DNA from: Roseomonas sp.
Lineage (GTDB): Bacteria; Pseudomonadota; Alphaproteobacteria; Acetobacterales; Acetobacteraceae
Length of the DNA: 10,435 nucleotides
Direction of reading: 5' to 3'
Assembly: GCA_020249415.1 (NCBI GenBank)
Contig: JADCFR010000143.1
Span: forward strand, 1 to 10,435
Shown here piece after piece: positions 1-7,041 of this stretch. Under the pieces are notes generated by a model. That model worked only from the letters and a program-made list of their open reading frames with translations, was not told where the DNA came from and searched no databases. The first letter of the stretch is position 1, and each line of letters opens with the position of its first letter. The translations under genes were made by a program, and so were the position numbers.

Positions 1-184
1 CATTCCGCGCAATCATTTGGTGGAGGCCGCGATCCGCGCCGCCGAGGACCGCGATGATTTCCGCCCCTTTGCGGCGCTGATGGCAGTCCTGGCGCGGCCC
101 TTTGAGGATCAGCCGGAAAACACCGCCTATGCCAGCCCGCCCAAGCCCGAGGAGCGCGTGCTGGCCACCTTCTGCGGTACCTGA
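1..184 (+). CDS. selO: SelO/YdiU family protein adenylyltransferase, C-terminal end (partial)
   Basis: The open frame begins at base 2 and gives 60 residues before TGA at 182-184; the rest of the gene lies to the left of the window. The fragment reads [11 protein letters not shown], then a segment containing [18 protein letters not shown], and ends in TFCGT. This is the characteristic tail of the SelO (YdiU) family, pseudokinase-fold enzymes that transfer AMP from ATP to protein hydroxyl groups and are linked to redox stress. The cysteine third from the end matches the position of the C-terminal Cys in bacterial SelO, which is selenocysteine in the animal orthologue and takes part in a regulatory disulfide. 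The catalytic domain is not visible, so activity cannot be judged. Identification rests on recalled family sequence and is fairly secure for a tail this distinctive. Confidence 0.82.
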   Translation, partial: IPRNHLVEAAIRAAEDRDDFRPFAALMAVLARPFEDQPENTAYASPPKPEERVLATFCGT

Positions 185-199
185 GGCTGTTGCCTTTCA

Positions 200-233
200 G
201 GGGAAAAAGGACCAGATAGGTCCGGAAACCCCC
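200..233. other. Two-tier inverted repeat between selO and nfu
   Basis: GGGG (200-203) can pair with CCCC (229-232), and GGACC (209-213) with GGTCC (219-223) around the loop AGATA. The two stems are separated by a symmetrical internal loop of five bases on each side (AAAAA and GGAAA). It begins 15 bases after the selO stop and ends 22 bases before the nfu start. No T-run follows it, so it is not a standard intrinsic terminator. It may be an RNA structure in the nfu leader, a weak terminator, or a chance fold. Confidence 0.4.
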
Positions 234-254
234 TCCCATCCAAAGGGCCAAGCC

Positions 255-821
255 ATGTTCATCGAAACCGAAGCCACCCCCAACCCCGCCACGCTGAAAT
301 TCCTGCCAGGCCGGGATGTGATGGGCGGGCGCGGCACGGCGGATTTCACCAACGCCGAGGAAGCCGCCGGCCGCTCCCCCCTCGCTGAGCGGCTGTTCGG
401 CCTTGGCGATGTCGCGCGGGTCTTTTTCGGCGCGGATTTCGTGACCGTCACCAAGTCGCTGGATGCGGATTGGCAGATGCTCCGCCCGCAAGTGCTGGGC
501 GCCATCATGGAACATTACCTGGCCGGCATGCCCATTCTGGAAGGTGCCGCAGCCGAAGAGCATGCCGAGGATTTTGAGCCGGCGGATCAGGAAATCGTCC
601 TGCAAATCAAGGAATTGCTGGATACACGCGTGCGCCCGGCAGTGGCGAGCGATGGCGGCGATATCGTGTTCCGCGGCTTTCGCGATGGCATTGTGCGGCT
701 GCGCATGCAGGGTGCCTGTTCCGGCTGCCCATCTTCCCGCGCCACGCTGAAGCATGGCGTGGAAAACATGCTGCGCCACTACGTGCCGGAAGTGGTGGCG
801 GTGGAGCAGGTGGAAGCCTGA
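255..821 (+). CDS. NifU/Nfu family iron-sulfur cluster carrier protein
   Basis: The 188-residue product has two parts. Residues 1 to about 87 form the Nfu N-terminal domain, opening with the typical MFIETEATPNPATLKFLPG. Residues about 112-178 form the NifU C-terminal domain with C155-S-G-C158, the CxxC pair that binds a 4Fe-4S cluster between two subunits. Such proteins accept clusters from the assembly scaffold and pass them to target enzymes in the cytoplasm. The ATG at 255 was chosen because the family N-terminus starts exactly there. The same frame is open back to an ATG at 102, but those 51 extra residues would overlap the selO coding region in another frame and resemble nothing in the family. 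AAAGGG at 242-247 is a modest ribosome-binding site. The gene lies 70 bases after selO, so cotranscription is possible. No isc or suf genes are in view. Confidence 0.93.
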   Translation: MFIETEATPNPATLKFLPGRDVMGGRGTADFTNAEEAAGRSPLAERLFGLGDVARVFFGADFVTVTKSLDADWQMLRPQVLGAIMEHYLAGMPILEGAAAEEHAEDFEPADQEIVLQIKELLDTRVRPAVASDGGDIVFRGFRDGIVRLRMQGACSGCPSSRATLKHGVENMLRHYVPEVVAVEQVEA

Positions 822-864
822 CGCTATAGAGCCCCCTGTTTCACTGCCCTGACGGAGCCAAACC

Positions 865-1464
865 ATGTCCGAAACTGCCGCGCCCCTTGATGATCGGGCG
901 CTTGATCAGCTTTTTCGTGCCGCGCGCACCCAGAACAAATGGCAGGACCGGCCCGTGCCGGATGCCAAGCTGCATGAGCTGTATGAGCTGCTGAAATGGG
1001 GCCCGACTTCGGCCAATTCCTCACCCGCGCGTTTTGTTTTTGTGCGCACGCCGGAAGGCAAGGCGAAGCTCAAGGAAGCGCTATCCGCCGGCAATACGGA
1101 AAAGACCATGGCGGCGCCGGTCACGGTGATTGTCTGCTACGATAGCTATTTCTATGACAAGCTCGGCCAGCTTTTTCCGCATGCGGATGCCAAGCCCTGG
1201 TTCACCTCAAGTCCTGAGTTCGCGGAAAAGACCGCGTTTCGCAATGGGTCCTTGCAAGGCGCCTATCTGATGCTGGCGGCGCGCGCCGTGGGGCTTGATG
1301 TCGGCGCGATGAGCGGCTTCGACAATGCCAAGGTGGATGAGCTGTTCCTGTTCGGCACCGGCTGGAAGTCCAATTTCCTGGTCAATCTGGGCTATGGCGA
1401 CCCCGCCGGCCTGTTCCCGCGCAGCCCGCGGCTTTCCTTTGATGAGGCCGCGCGGCTGGAATAG
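865..1464 (+). CDS. rutE: RutE-like nitroreductase family protein (probable malonic semialdehyde reductase)
   Basis: The 199-residue protein aligns from memory along its full length with E. coli RutE (196 residues). Shared blocks are R21-[21 protein letters not shown] (44-59), the AAPVTVIV strand (83-90), [13 protein letters not shown] (105-117), [13 protein letters not shown] (123-135), AMSGFD (148-153) and NLGYGD (174-179). This is an FMN-dependent nitroreductase fold. RutE reduces malonic semialdehyde to 3-hydroxypropionate with NADPH or NADH in the Rut pyrimidine-degradation pathway. No rutABCDFG genes are nearby, so here the enzyme may detoxify malonic semialdehyde from another route such as beta-alanine breakdown, or act on another aldehyde or quinone. 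GGAG at 854-857 sits seven bases before the ATG. The gene begins 43 bases after nfu and ends 10 bases before a strong hairpin. Confidence 0.85.
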   Translation: MSETAAPLDDRALDQLFRAARTQNKWQDRPVPDAKLHELYELLKWGPTSANSSPARFVFVRTPEGKAKLKEALSAGNTEKTMAAPVTVIVCYDSYFYDKLGQLFPHADAKPWFTSSPEFAEKTAFRNGSLQGAYLMLAARAVGLDVGAMSGFDNAKVDELFLFGTGWKSNFLVNLGYGDPAGLFPRSPRLSFDEAARLE

Positions 1465-1474
1465 GCGCGCCCCG

Positions 1475-1502
1475 CCCGCCGGGTTTGACCCCGGCGGGTT
1501 CT
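1475..1502 (+). terminator. GC-rich hairpin terminator after the rutE-like gene
   Basis: CCCGCCGGG (1475-1483) pairs perfectly with CCCGGCGGG (1490-1498) around a six-base loop (1484-1489), followed by the short T-rich run TTCT. The 9-bp all-GC stem and its position 10 bases after the rutE-like stop argue for an intrinsic terminator ending the selO-nfu-rutE-like unit. The T-run is short, as is common in GC-rich alphaproteobacteria. It lies 45 bases before trpB. No Trp-rich leader reading frame is present, so it does not look like a trp attenuator. Confidence 0.72.
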
Positions 1503-1543
1503 AGCTTAAAGAGGCAGATAAACCAGCAATTTGAGAGACTGCC

Positions 1544-2761
1544 TTGAACAAGCCGCTGCCCAATTCCTTCCGCCAGGGGCCTGATGCCCGTGGCCGCTTC
1601 GGCCCTTATGGTGGGCGTTTCGTCGCCGAAACCCTGATGCCGCTGATCCTTGAGGTCGAAAAGGCCTATGAGGAAGCCAAGCGCGACCCGGCCTTCATGA
1701 ATGAATGGCGCCGGCTGCTGACGCATTATGTCGGCCGGCCGAGCCCGCTTTGGTTTGCCGAACGCCTGACGCAGAAGCTCGGCGGCGCCAAAATCTATTT
1801 CAAGCGTGATGAGCTGAACCACACGGGCGCGCACAAGATCAATGCCGTGCTGGGGCAGATCATGCTGGCCAAGCGCATGGGCAAAACGCGCATCATTGCC
1901 GAAACTGGCGCCGGGCAGCATGGTGTTGCGACTGCCACCGCCTGCGCGCTGTTCGACCTGCCCTGCACCGTCTTCATGGGTGCGACCGATGTGGAACGCC
2001 AGCAGCCCAATGTATTTCGCATGAAGCTTTTGGGGGCCGAGGTTGTGCCCGTTACCTCCGGCGCGGCGACGCTGAAGGATGCGATGAATGAAGGCTTGCG
2101 CGATTGGGTCGCCAATGTGCGCGATACCTATTACTGCATCGGCACCGTTGCCGGCCCGCATCCCTTCCCGATGATGGTGCGCGATTTCCAATCCGTGATC
2201 GGCACAGAAGCGCGGGAACAGATGCTGGCCGCGGAAGGCCGCCTGCCGGATTTGTTGGTGGCAGCGATTGGTGGCGGTTCCAATGCCATGGGCCTGTTCT
2301 ACCCCTTCCTGGATGATCCAAGCGTTGCGATGCATGGCGTGGAAGCCGCCGGCAAGGGCGTGGATACGGAAGAACACGCGGCGTCTCTCACCAAAGGCCG
2401 GCCTGGCGTGCTGCATGGCAATCGCACCTATTTGTTGCAGGATGAATTCGGCCAGATCCTGGAAGCGCATTCCATCAGCGCGGGGCTGGATTATCCCGGT
2501 GTTGGCCCCGAACACGCCTGGCTGCATGACATCAAGCGCGTAGAGTACATGAGTGCGACGGATGATGAGGCGCTATCAGCTTTCCAGCTTTGTTCCAAAA
2601 TGGAAGGCATCATCCCAGCCTTGGAACCCGCGCATGCGCTGGCGCATGTGATCAAGGTGGCGCCGACCATGGCCAAGGATAGGCTGATCATCATGAATAT
2701 GTGCGGGCGCGGGGATAAGGATATCTTCACCGTAGCGCGCGCCCTTGGCGTTTCGATGTGA
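1544..2761 (+). CDS. trpB: Tryptophan synthase beta chain
   Basis: The 405-residue protein is a full-length TrpB, the PLP-dependent subunit that condenses indole (channelled from TrpA) with L-serine to give L-tryptophan. Landmarks are the N-terminal block [15 protein letters not shown] (19-33), HTGAHKIN with the PLP lysine K98, ETGAGQHG with catalytic E120, the phosphate loop GGGSN (243-247) and CGRGDKD near the C-terminus. The Cys in that last block sits where E. coli has S377 beside the PLP ring. The start is TTG at 1544: the conserved block begins only about 17 residues downstream and no in-frame ATG or GTG precedes it. GAGAG at 1533-1537 is the likely ribosome-binding site. The stop overlaps the GTG proposed for trpA by four bases, as expected for coupled synthesis of the alpha2-beta2 complex. 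Confidence 0.97.
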   Translation: MNKPLPNSFRQGPDARGRFGPYGGRFVAETLMPLILEVEKAYEEAKRDPAFMNEWRRLLTHYVGRPSPLWFAERLTQKLGGAKIYFKRDELNHTGAHKINAVLGQIMLAKRMGKTRIIAETGAGQHGVATATACALFDLPCTVFMGATDVERQQPNVFRMKLLGAEVVPVTSGAATLKDAMNEGLRDWVANVRDTYYCIGTVAGPHPFPMMVRDFQSVIGTEAREQMLAAEGRLPDLLVAAIGGGSNAMGLFYPFLDDPSVAMHGVEAAGKGVDTEEHAASLTKGRPGVLHGNRTYLLQDEFGQILEAHSISAGLDYPGVGPEHAWLHDIKRVEYMSATDDEALSAFQLCSKMEGIIPALEPAHALAHVIKVAPTMAKDRLIIMNMCGRGDKDIFTVARALGVSM

Positions 2762-3603
2762 GTGTCATGAGCCAATCTTCCCGCATCGCCGCGCGCTTTG
2801 CTTCCCTTCGTGCCGAAGGGCGCGGCGCCTTGATCCCCTTCCTGGAAGCCTTCGATCCTGACCGCGCGACGGCCATGGAAATCCTGCGCGGCTTTCCAGG
2901 CGCGGGTGCTGATTTGATCGAAATCGGCTGCCCCTTCACCGACCCCATGGCTGATGGGCCGACGATTCAGCGCGCCGGTCAGCGCGGCTTGAAGGCCGGT
3001 GCCACGCTTGCCGGCACGCTGCACATGGTGCGCGAATTTCGTGCCGGCGATGCGGCAACGCCGATCATTCTGATGGGTTATTACAACCCCATCCTGTCCT
3101 ATGGCGATAGTTTTTGCGCCGATGCCGCGGCGGCGGGTGTGGATGGCCTGATCATTGTGGATGTGCCGCCCGAAGAAGCGGATGAGATCGAACCCCAGGC
3201 GCGCGCTGCCGGGCTTGATATGATCCGCCTGATTGCGCCCACCACGGATGATGCTCGCCTGCCCAAGGTTTTGGCGGCAACATCGGGCTTTGTCTATTAC
3301 GTTTCCATCACCGGCATCACCGGCACACGCAGCGCCAGCGGCGCTGAATTGGCCGATGCCATTCCGCGCATCCGCAAACACACCAATTTACCGATCGCGA
3401 TTGGCTTCGGTGTACGCACACCCGAACAGGCGGCCGAGGCCGCGCGCATTGCCGATGGCGCGGTGGTGGCTTCCGCTCTCATTGATGTGCTGGCGAGTGA
3501 TCTGGATGCCGAAGGCCGCGCCAAGCCAGGCACGGCGCAGAAGGTGCTGGATCAGGTGGCGGCGCTGGCAAGCGCAGTGCGTGAGGTGAAGAAAGGCGCC
3601 TGA
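2758..3603 (+). CDS. trpA: Tryptophan synthase alpha chain
   Basis: TrpA cleaves indole-3-glycerol phosphate to indole and glyceraldehyde 3-phosphate and passes indole to TrpB. The 281-residue TIM-barrel protein carries the family signature [14 protein letters not shown] (54-67), with catalytic E55 and D66 corresponding to E. coli E49 and D60. The later blocks [25 protein letters not shown] and [11 protein letters not shown] (214-224, phosphate-binding loop) are also present. GTG at 2758 gives the usual four-base overlap with trpB. ATG at 2767 (278 residues) is equally plausible, because the recognisable part SRIAARFA begins after it. One oddity is LEAFDP near residue 32, where the family usually has Gly before Asp-Pro (LGDP in E. 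coli). All catalytic residues are present and the gene looks functional. Confidence 0.96.
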   Translation: MSVMSQSSRIAARFASLRAEGRGALIPFLEAFDPDRATAMEILRGFPGAGADLIEIGCPFTDPMADGPTIQRAGQRGLKAGATLAGTLHMVREFRAGDAATPIILMGYYNPILSYGDSFCADAAAAGVDGLIIVDVPPEEADEIEPQARAAGLDMIRLIAPTTDDARLPKVLAATSGFVYYVSITGITGTRSASGAELADAIPRIRKHTNLPIAIGFGVRTPEQAAEAARIADGAVVASALIDVLASDLDAEGRAKPGTAQKVLDQVAALASAVREVKKGA

Positions 3604-3637
3604 AGGCGTCGCGTATGTTTTCAAGAGGAAGCGTGAG

Positions 3638-4843
3638 ATGACCTCCCCCATTGGTCCCCTTTCCGGCTTACGTGTGCTTGATCTGACGCGCGTGCTCGCC
3701 GGCCCCACCTGCACACAGATGCTGGGTGATCTTGGCGCCGAAGTGATCAAGATTGAACGGCCCGAAGCAGGCGATGATACGCGCGGCTTCGCGCCCCCCT
3801 TTGTGCCGAATACGAAGGAAAGCGCCTATTTCGTCGGCGTCAATCGCAACAAGAAATCCGTGACGCTGGATATCGCCAAGCCCGAAGGCCAGGCGATCAT
3901 CCATAAGCTGCTGGAGCATTGCGATATCCTGGTGGAGAACTTCAAGGTCGGCGCCTTGGCGAAATATGGCCTGGGCTATGAGCAATTGGCGAAGACCCAT
4001 CCGCGCCTGATCTATTGTTCCATCACCGGCTTCGGTCAGACCGGGCCTTATGCGCCGCGCCCCGGCTATGATGCGCTGATTCAGGCCATGGGTGGCGTGA
4101 TGTCGCTGACCGGCGACCCCAATGGCTCACCGCAAAAGGTTGGCGTGCCGGTCGCTGATCTTTTCGCGGGGCTTTATGGCTGCATCGGCATTCTGGCGGC
4201 GGTGAACCATCGCAACAATACCGGGCAGGGCCAGCAGATTGATATCGGCATGCTGGACACGCACGTGGCCTGGCTCGCCAATCAGGGCATGAATTATCTG
4301 GCGACGGGCGAAAACCCGCCGCGCCTTGGCAATCAGCACCCCAATATCGCGCCCTATCAGGAATTCCCGACCAAGGATGGCTATATCATCCTGGCGGTCG
4401 GCAATGACCCGACCTTTGAGCGTTTCTGCAAGGCTTTCGGCCAGGAAGCGCTGCTGGCTGATCCGCGTTTCGCCACCAACCCCATCCGCGTGCAAAATCG
4501 CCAATTGGTGACGGATACGCTGACGCCGGTGATGAAATCAAAGACCACGGCGGAATGGATTGAGGCTTTGGAAGCGCTCAAGATCGGTTGCGGTCCAATC
4601 AATACGCTGGAACAGGTTTTCGCCGATCCCCATGTGCAAGCGCGGGAGATGGTGGTGGAAATGGCGCATGGCAGTGGTGAGACGGTGAAGGTTATCGCCA
4701 ATCCGGTGAAGCTTTCCGCGACACCACCAAGCTATCGCAGCGCGCCGCCGGTTTTGGGGGAACACACGCAGAATGTGCTGACGGACGTGTTGAAAATGAG
4801 TGCGGCCGACATCGCCGCACTCAAGGAAAAAGGCATCCTGTGA
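3638..4843 (+). CDS. CaiB/BaiF family (family III) CoA-transferase
   Basis: The 401-residue product is a complete family III CoA-transferase of the CaiB/BaiF/formyl-CoA transferase type. These enzymes move CoA between carboxylic acids through an aspartyl-CoA thioester in an interlocked dimer. Typical features are the N-terminal LSGLRVLDLTRVLAGP and LGDLGAEVIKIERP (29-42), NRNKKSVTLD (69-78), ENFKVGALAKYGLGY, SITGFGQTGPYAPRPGYD (128-145) and PVADLFAG (171-178), in which D174 is the likely catalytic aspartate. Acyl donor and acceptor cannot be deduced; oxalate, succinate, mesaconate, carnitine and bile-acid enzymes share this frame. AGAGGAA at 3624-3630 is a strong ribosome-binding site seven bases before the ATG. 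The gene starts 34 bases after trpA and its TGA overlaps the next ATG by one base, so it is probably cotranscribed with the hydrolase downstream. Confidence 0.92.
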   Translation: MTSPIGPLSGLRVLDLTRVLAGPTCTQMLGDLGAEVIKIERPEAGDDTRGFAPPFVPNTKESAYFVGVNRNKKSVTLDIAKPEGQAIIHKLLEHCDILVENFKVGALAKYGLGYEQLAKTHPRLIYCSITGFGQTGPYAPRPGYDALIQAMGGVMSLTGDPNGSPQKVGVPVADLFAGLYGCIGILAAVNHRNNTGQGQQIDIGMLDTHVAWLANQGMNYLATGENPPRLGNQHPNIAPYQEFPTKDGYIILAVGNDPTFERFCKAFGQEALLADPRFATNPIRVQNRQLVTDTLTPVMKSKTTAEWIEALEALKIGCGPINTLEQVFADPHVQAREMVVEMAHGSGETVKVIANPVKLSATPPSYRSAPPVLGEHTQNVLTDVLKMSAADIAALKEKGIL

Positions 4844-5703
4844 TGGCGCTGCCAGCGGAAGCACGATCTGGGTCGCTCCGCTGGCTGTCGCCGGCGGGTT
4901 TCTTCAATTTGCGCTGGCTGGAATGGGGGCCAGAGACGGGCGCCCCGGTGGTGTGTGTGCATGGGCTGACACGTTCGGGGCGGGATTTTGATGCGCTGGC
5001 GCGCGCACTCGCGGCTTCGGGGCGGCGGGTTTTCTGCCCTGATCTGCCGGGGCGCGGTGCTTCGGATTGGCTGCCCAATCCCGCACTGTATCAACCGCCG
5101 ATCTATTCCCAGGCGCTCGCGCATCTGCTGGCGCGGATGGATGGGCCGGTGGATTGGGTCGGCACGTCATTGGGTGGCATTTGCGGCATGGGCATTGCGG
5201 CAACACCTGGCAACGCCATCCGCCGCATGGTGTTGAATGATATCGGCGCCGTCATTCCTGCTTTGGCACTGCAACGCATTCGCGACTACATCAATCGCCC
5301 AGCGCCAGACTTCGCGGATATTGCCGTGCTTGAGGCGCATTTGCGCGATGTGCATGCGCCCTTCGGCAATCTCAGCGATGCCGAATGGCGGCATTTGGCG
5401 GAAACCTCTGCCCGTCGCGATGCTGAAGGCACCCTCAGGCTGCATTATGACCCCACCATCATCCAGGCTTTTAGCGCGGATGAGATTGCCGATATTGATC
5501 TGACGCCCTTCTGGGCCGCTATCGCCATTCCGGTACTGATCCTGCGCGGTATCACCAGTGATGTTCTGCCGGCGGATGTCGCGGCGGAGATGGCGCGCAA
5601 GCCGAATGCGCGGCTGCTTGAAATTGCCGATGCCGGCCATGCACCGGCACTGATGGCACAGGATCAGATCAGCGCCATAACGGATTTCCTGAACACGCCA
5701 TGA
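4843..5703 (+). CDS. Alpha/beta hydrolase
   Basis: The 286-residue protein has a standard alpha/beta-hydrolase layout. The oxyanion-hole strand VVCVHGLT lies at 36-43 and CPDLPGRGASD at 65-75. The nucleophile elbow is GTSLGG (107-112) with Ser109. Strand PVLILRG (230-236) is followed by probable acid Asp240, and catalytic His266 lies in DAGHAP. No signal peptide is seen, so it is probably cytoplasmic. The family includes ester, lactone, thioester and C-C bond hydrolases, so the substrate is unknown; next to a CoA-transferase, a thioesterase or enol-lactonase role is possible but only guessed. ATG at 4843 forms TGATG with the upstream stop, with AAGGA-rich sequence just before it. A GTG one codon earlier is possible but less likely. 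Its stop overlaps the TPR gene by four bases (ATGA), indicating translational coupling. Confidence 0.9.
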   Translation: MALPAEARSGSLRWLSPAGFFNLRWLEWGPETGAPVVCVHGLTRSGRDFDALARALAASGRRVFCPDLPGRGASDWLPNPALYQPPIYSQALAHLLARMDGPVDWVGTSLGGICGMGIAATPGNAIRRMVLNDIGAVIPALALQRIRDYINRPAPDFADIAVLEAHLRDVHAPFGNLSDAEWRHLAETSARRDAEGTLRLHYDPTIIQAFSADEIADIDLTPFWAAIAIPVLILRGITSDVLPADVAAEMARKPNARLLEIADAGHAPALMAQDQISAITDFLNTP

Positions 5704-7016
5704 GCGACGAAGCATCGCCCCCACGCAAGGAAGGGCTGATTGGCTTTGTGGTAGCGCTGTGGGATGGGCTTTACAGCTTTGTTTTTCGCGTGGTGCCTTT
5801 GTTATTGGCCGCGGCCTTTGTGCTGCTCTTGCTGCGCGAAATGCGGCGGCAGGATATCGAAATCGCGCCCATCCAGGTACCTGTAAGGCTGGCGGAAGCC
5901 GGGCTTTCGCCGGATGTGGTGGCGCTCAGGCTGCTTGATCAGGTGGTTCTGGTGCAGAATACCGTCACGGCTGAAAGGCTGGGTCAGCAGCGCTTGGAAT
6001 TGGCTGGCGATCAGCCGGATTTCAATGTGCCGATTGCGGGGCTTTCGCTCCGCGCACTCGCCACGCTGTTGCGCAGCGTTTTCGGCACACCCAGCCGGCG
6101 TATTACCGGCGAGATTGTGGCGGAAAAGGAACAGCTTAAACTTCGCTTGAGGCTTGCGGGGCATGGGCTGATTGCCGATATCGATGGCGTGCCGGCCGAT
6201 GCCGTTGATCAATTGCTGGCGCGTGCGGCGCCGGAGATTTGGCGCGTGATCCAGCCAAGGCTTTACGCCTGGCATGTGGCGCAGAACGAACCAGATCAAG
6301 CTATTGTGCGTGACAAGCTGCGTGCCTTGTTGCGCAGCGCGGGCGGCGATATCGCCACCGAAACCACTGCGCGCGGCCTGATGGGGCGGAGCTATTTGCG
6401 CGAAGGCCGTGCGCGCGATGCCTTCGATGTTGCGGAGATCATCATTAACGCCAATCCCGAACAGGGCGCGGCCTGGTATCTGCGCGGCCTTGCACAATTT
6501 CGCCTGGGTCGCGTTGAAGCGGCGCTTGAGGATTATCGCCGCGCGCAACAACTCGACCCCCGCGCCGTATGGGTACATGTCGCCTTGGCCGAGGTCTATG
6601 TGCAGGCTGGGCGATTGGATGATGCACTCAGTGAAATCCGCAAGGCGCTCGCGGTGCAACCGCGCGATCCTTGGGCGCTTTTGCATGAAGGCAATGTACT
6701 GCTGGCGATGAACCGGACGCGCGAAGCCATGCTCGCCACACGGCGCGGGTTGGATCAAGACCCGAATAGCGCTGATTTGCGTCATTTGCTTGGGCGTGTT
6801 TGGCTGAAACTGGGCAATACGGTGGAAGCCGCCAATGCCTTTCAGCAGGCCATGCGGTTAGCGCCCGCCATGGCGGAACCCGTGCTTGATCTTGCTGAAT
6901 TGCAGATCAGCACTGGAAAAACAACCGAAGCGCGCAATGCCCTGACTGCGCTGCTGGCGCGTGAGGATCTGCCGGCACTACAGCGTGCGCGGGCCGAAGC
7001 GCTGATGGCCCGCTGA
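5700..7016 (+). CDS. Membrane-anchored tetratricopeptide repeat (TPR) protein
   Basis: The 438-residue protein has a short N-terminal region of about 27 residues. A hydrophobic helix at about 28-46 (FRVVPLLLAAAFVLLLLREM) is followed by the positive stretch RR; the strength of that helix indicates membrane insertion. The remainder is a mixed alpha/beta region (about 50-215) that I do not recognise, then about six 34-residue TPR units from 223 to 426. Repeats show the usual A/G/Y pattern, such as AWYLRGLAQFRLGRVEAALEDYRRAQQLDP (258-287, spanning one unit). Orientation is uncertain: the positive RR after the helix would favour keeping the C-terminal part in the cytoplasm, while similar anchored TPR proteins often face the periplasm. 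TPRs bind other proteins, so a scaffold or assembly role is likely. The start overlaps the hydrolase stop (ATGA) and the end lies 25 bases before the GMC gene, which suggests a shared transcript. Confidence 0.85.
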   Translation: MSDEASPPRKEGLIGFVVALWDGLYSFVFRVVPLLLAAAFVLLLLREMRRQDIEIAPIQVPVRLAEAGLSPDVVALRLLDQVVLVQNTVTAERLGQQRLELAGDQPDFNVPIAGLSLRALATLLRSVFGTPSRRITGEIVAEKEQLKLRLRLAGHGLIADIDGVPADAVDQLLARAAPEIWRVIQPRLYAWHVAQNEPDQAIVRDKLRALLRSAGGDIATETTARGLMGRSYLREGRARDAFDVAEIIINANPEQGAAWYLRGLAQFRLGRVEAALEDYRRAQQLDPRAVWVHVALAEVYVQAGRLDDALSEIRKALAVQPRDPWALLHEGNVLLAMNRTREAMLATRRGLDQDPNSADLRHLLGRVWLKLGNTVEAANAFQQAMRLAPAMAEPVLDLAELQISTGKTTEARNALTALLAREDLPALQRARAEALMAR

Positions 7017-7041
7017 ACAATAACGCCAGGAGTTTGCAGCC

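Noticed and set aside
102..254. Possible 51-residue N-terminal extension of the Nfu protein from ATG 102
   Set aside because: The extension lies in another frame over the selO coding region, has no recognisable sequence, and the Nfu family begins at MFIETE (255).
802..830. Possible sigma-70 promoter for the rutE-like gene (TATAGA at 825-830)
   Set aside because: The -10-like hexamer is fair, but the hexamer at the right distance (TGGAGC at 802-807) matches the -35 consensus at only three of six positions and lies inside nfu.
1465..1543. Trp attenuator before trpB
   Set aside because: A hairpin exists, but there is no short leader frame with tandem Trp codons and no alternative pairing partner. 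It fits a terminator for the upstream gene better.
1382..2527. Long open frame (381 codons) on the - strand opposite trpB
   Set aside because: It is fully opposite a well-defined gene and its composition is what reverse-reading of GC-rich codons yields. No family motif is seen.
2491..3381. 296-codon open frame on the - strand opposite the end of trpB and trpA
   Set aside because: Shadow of the trp genes; no plausible domain and no ribosome-binding context.
5802..6785. 327-codon open frame on the - strand opposite the TPR gene
   Set aside because: Antisense shadow of a coding region whose forward frame has clear TPR units; the reverse product has no recognisable motif.
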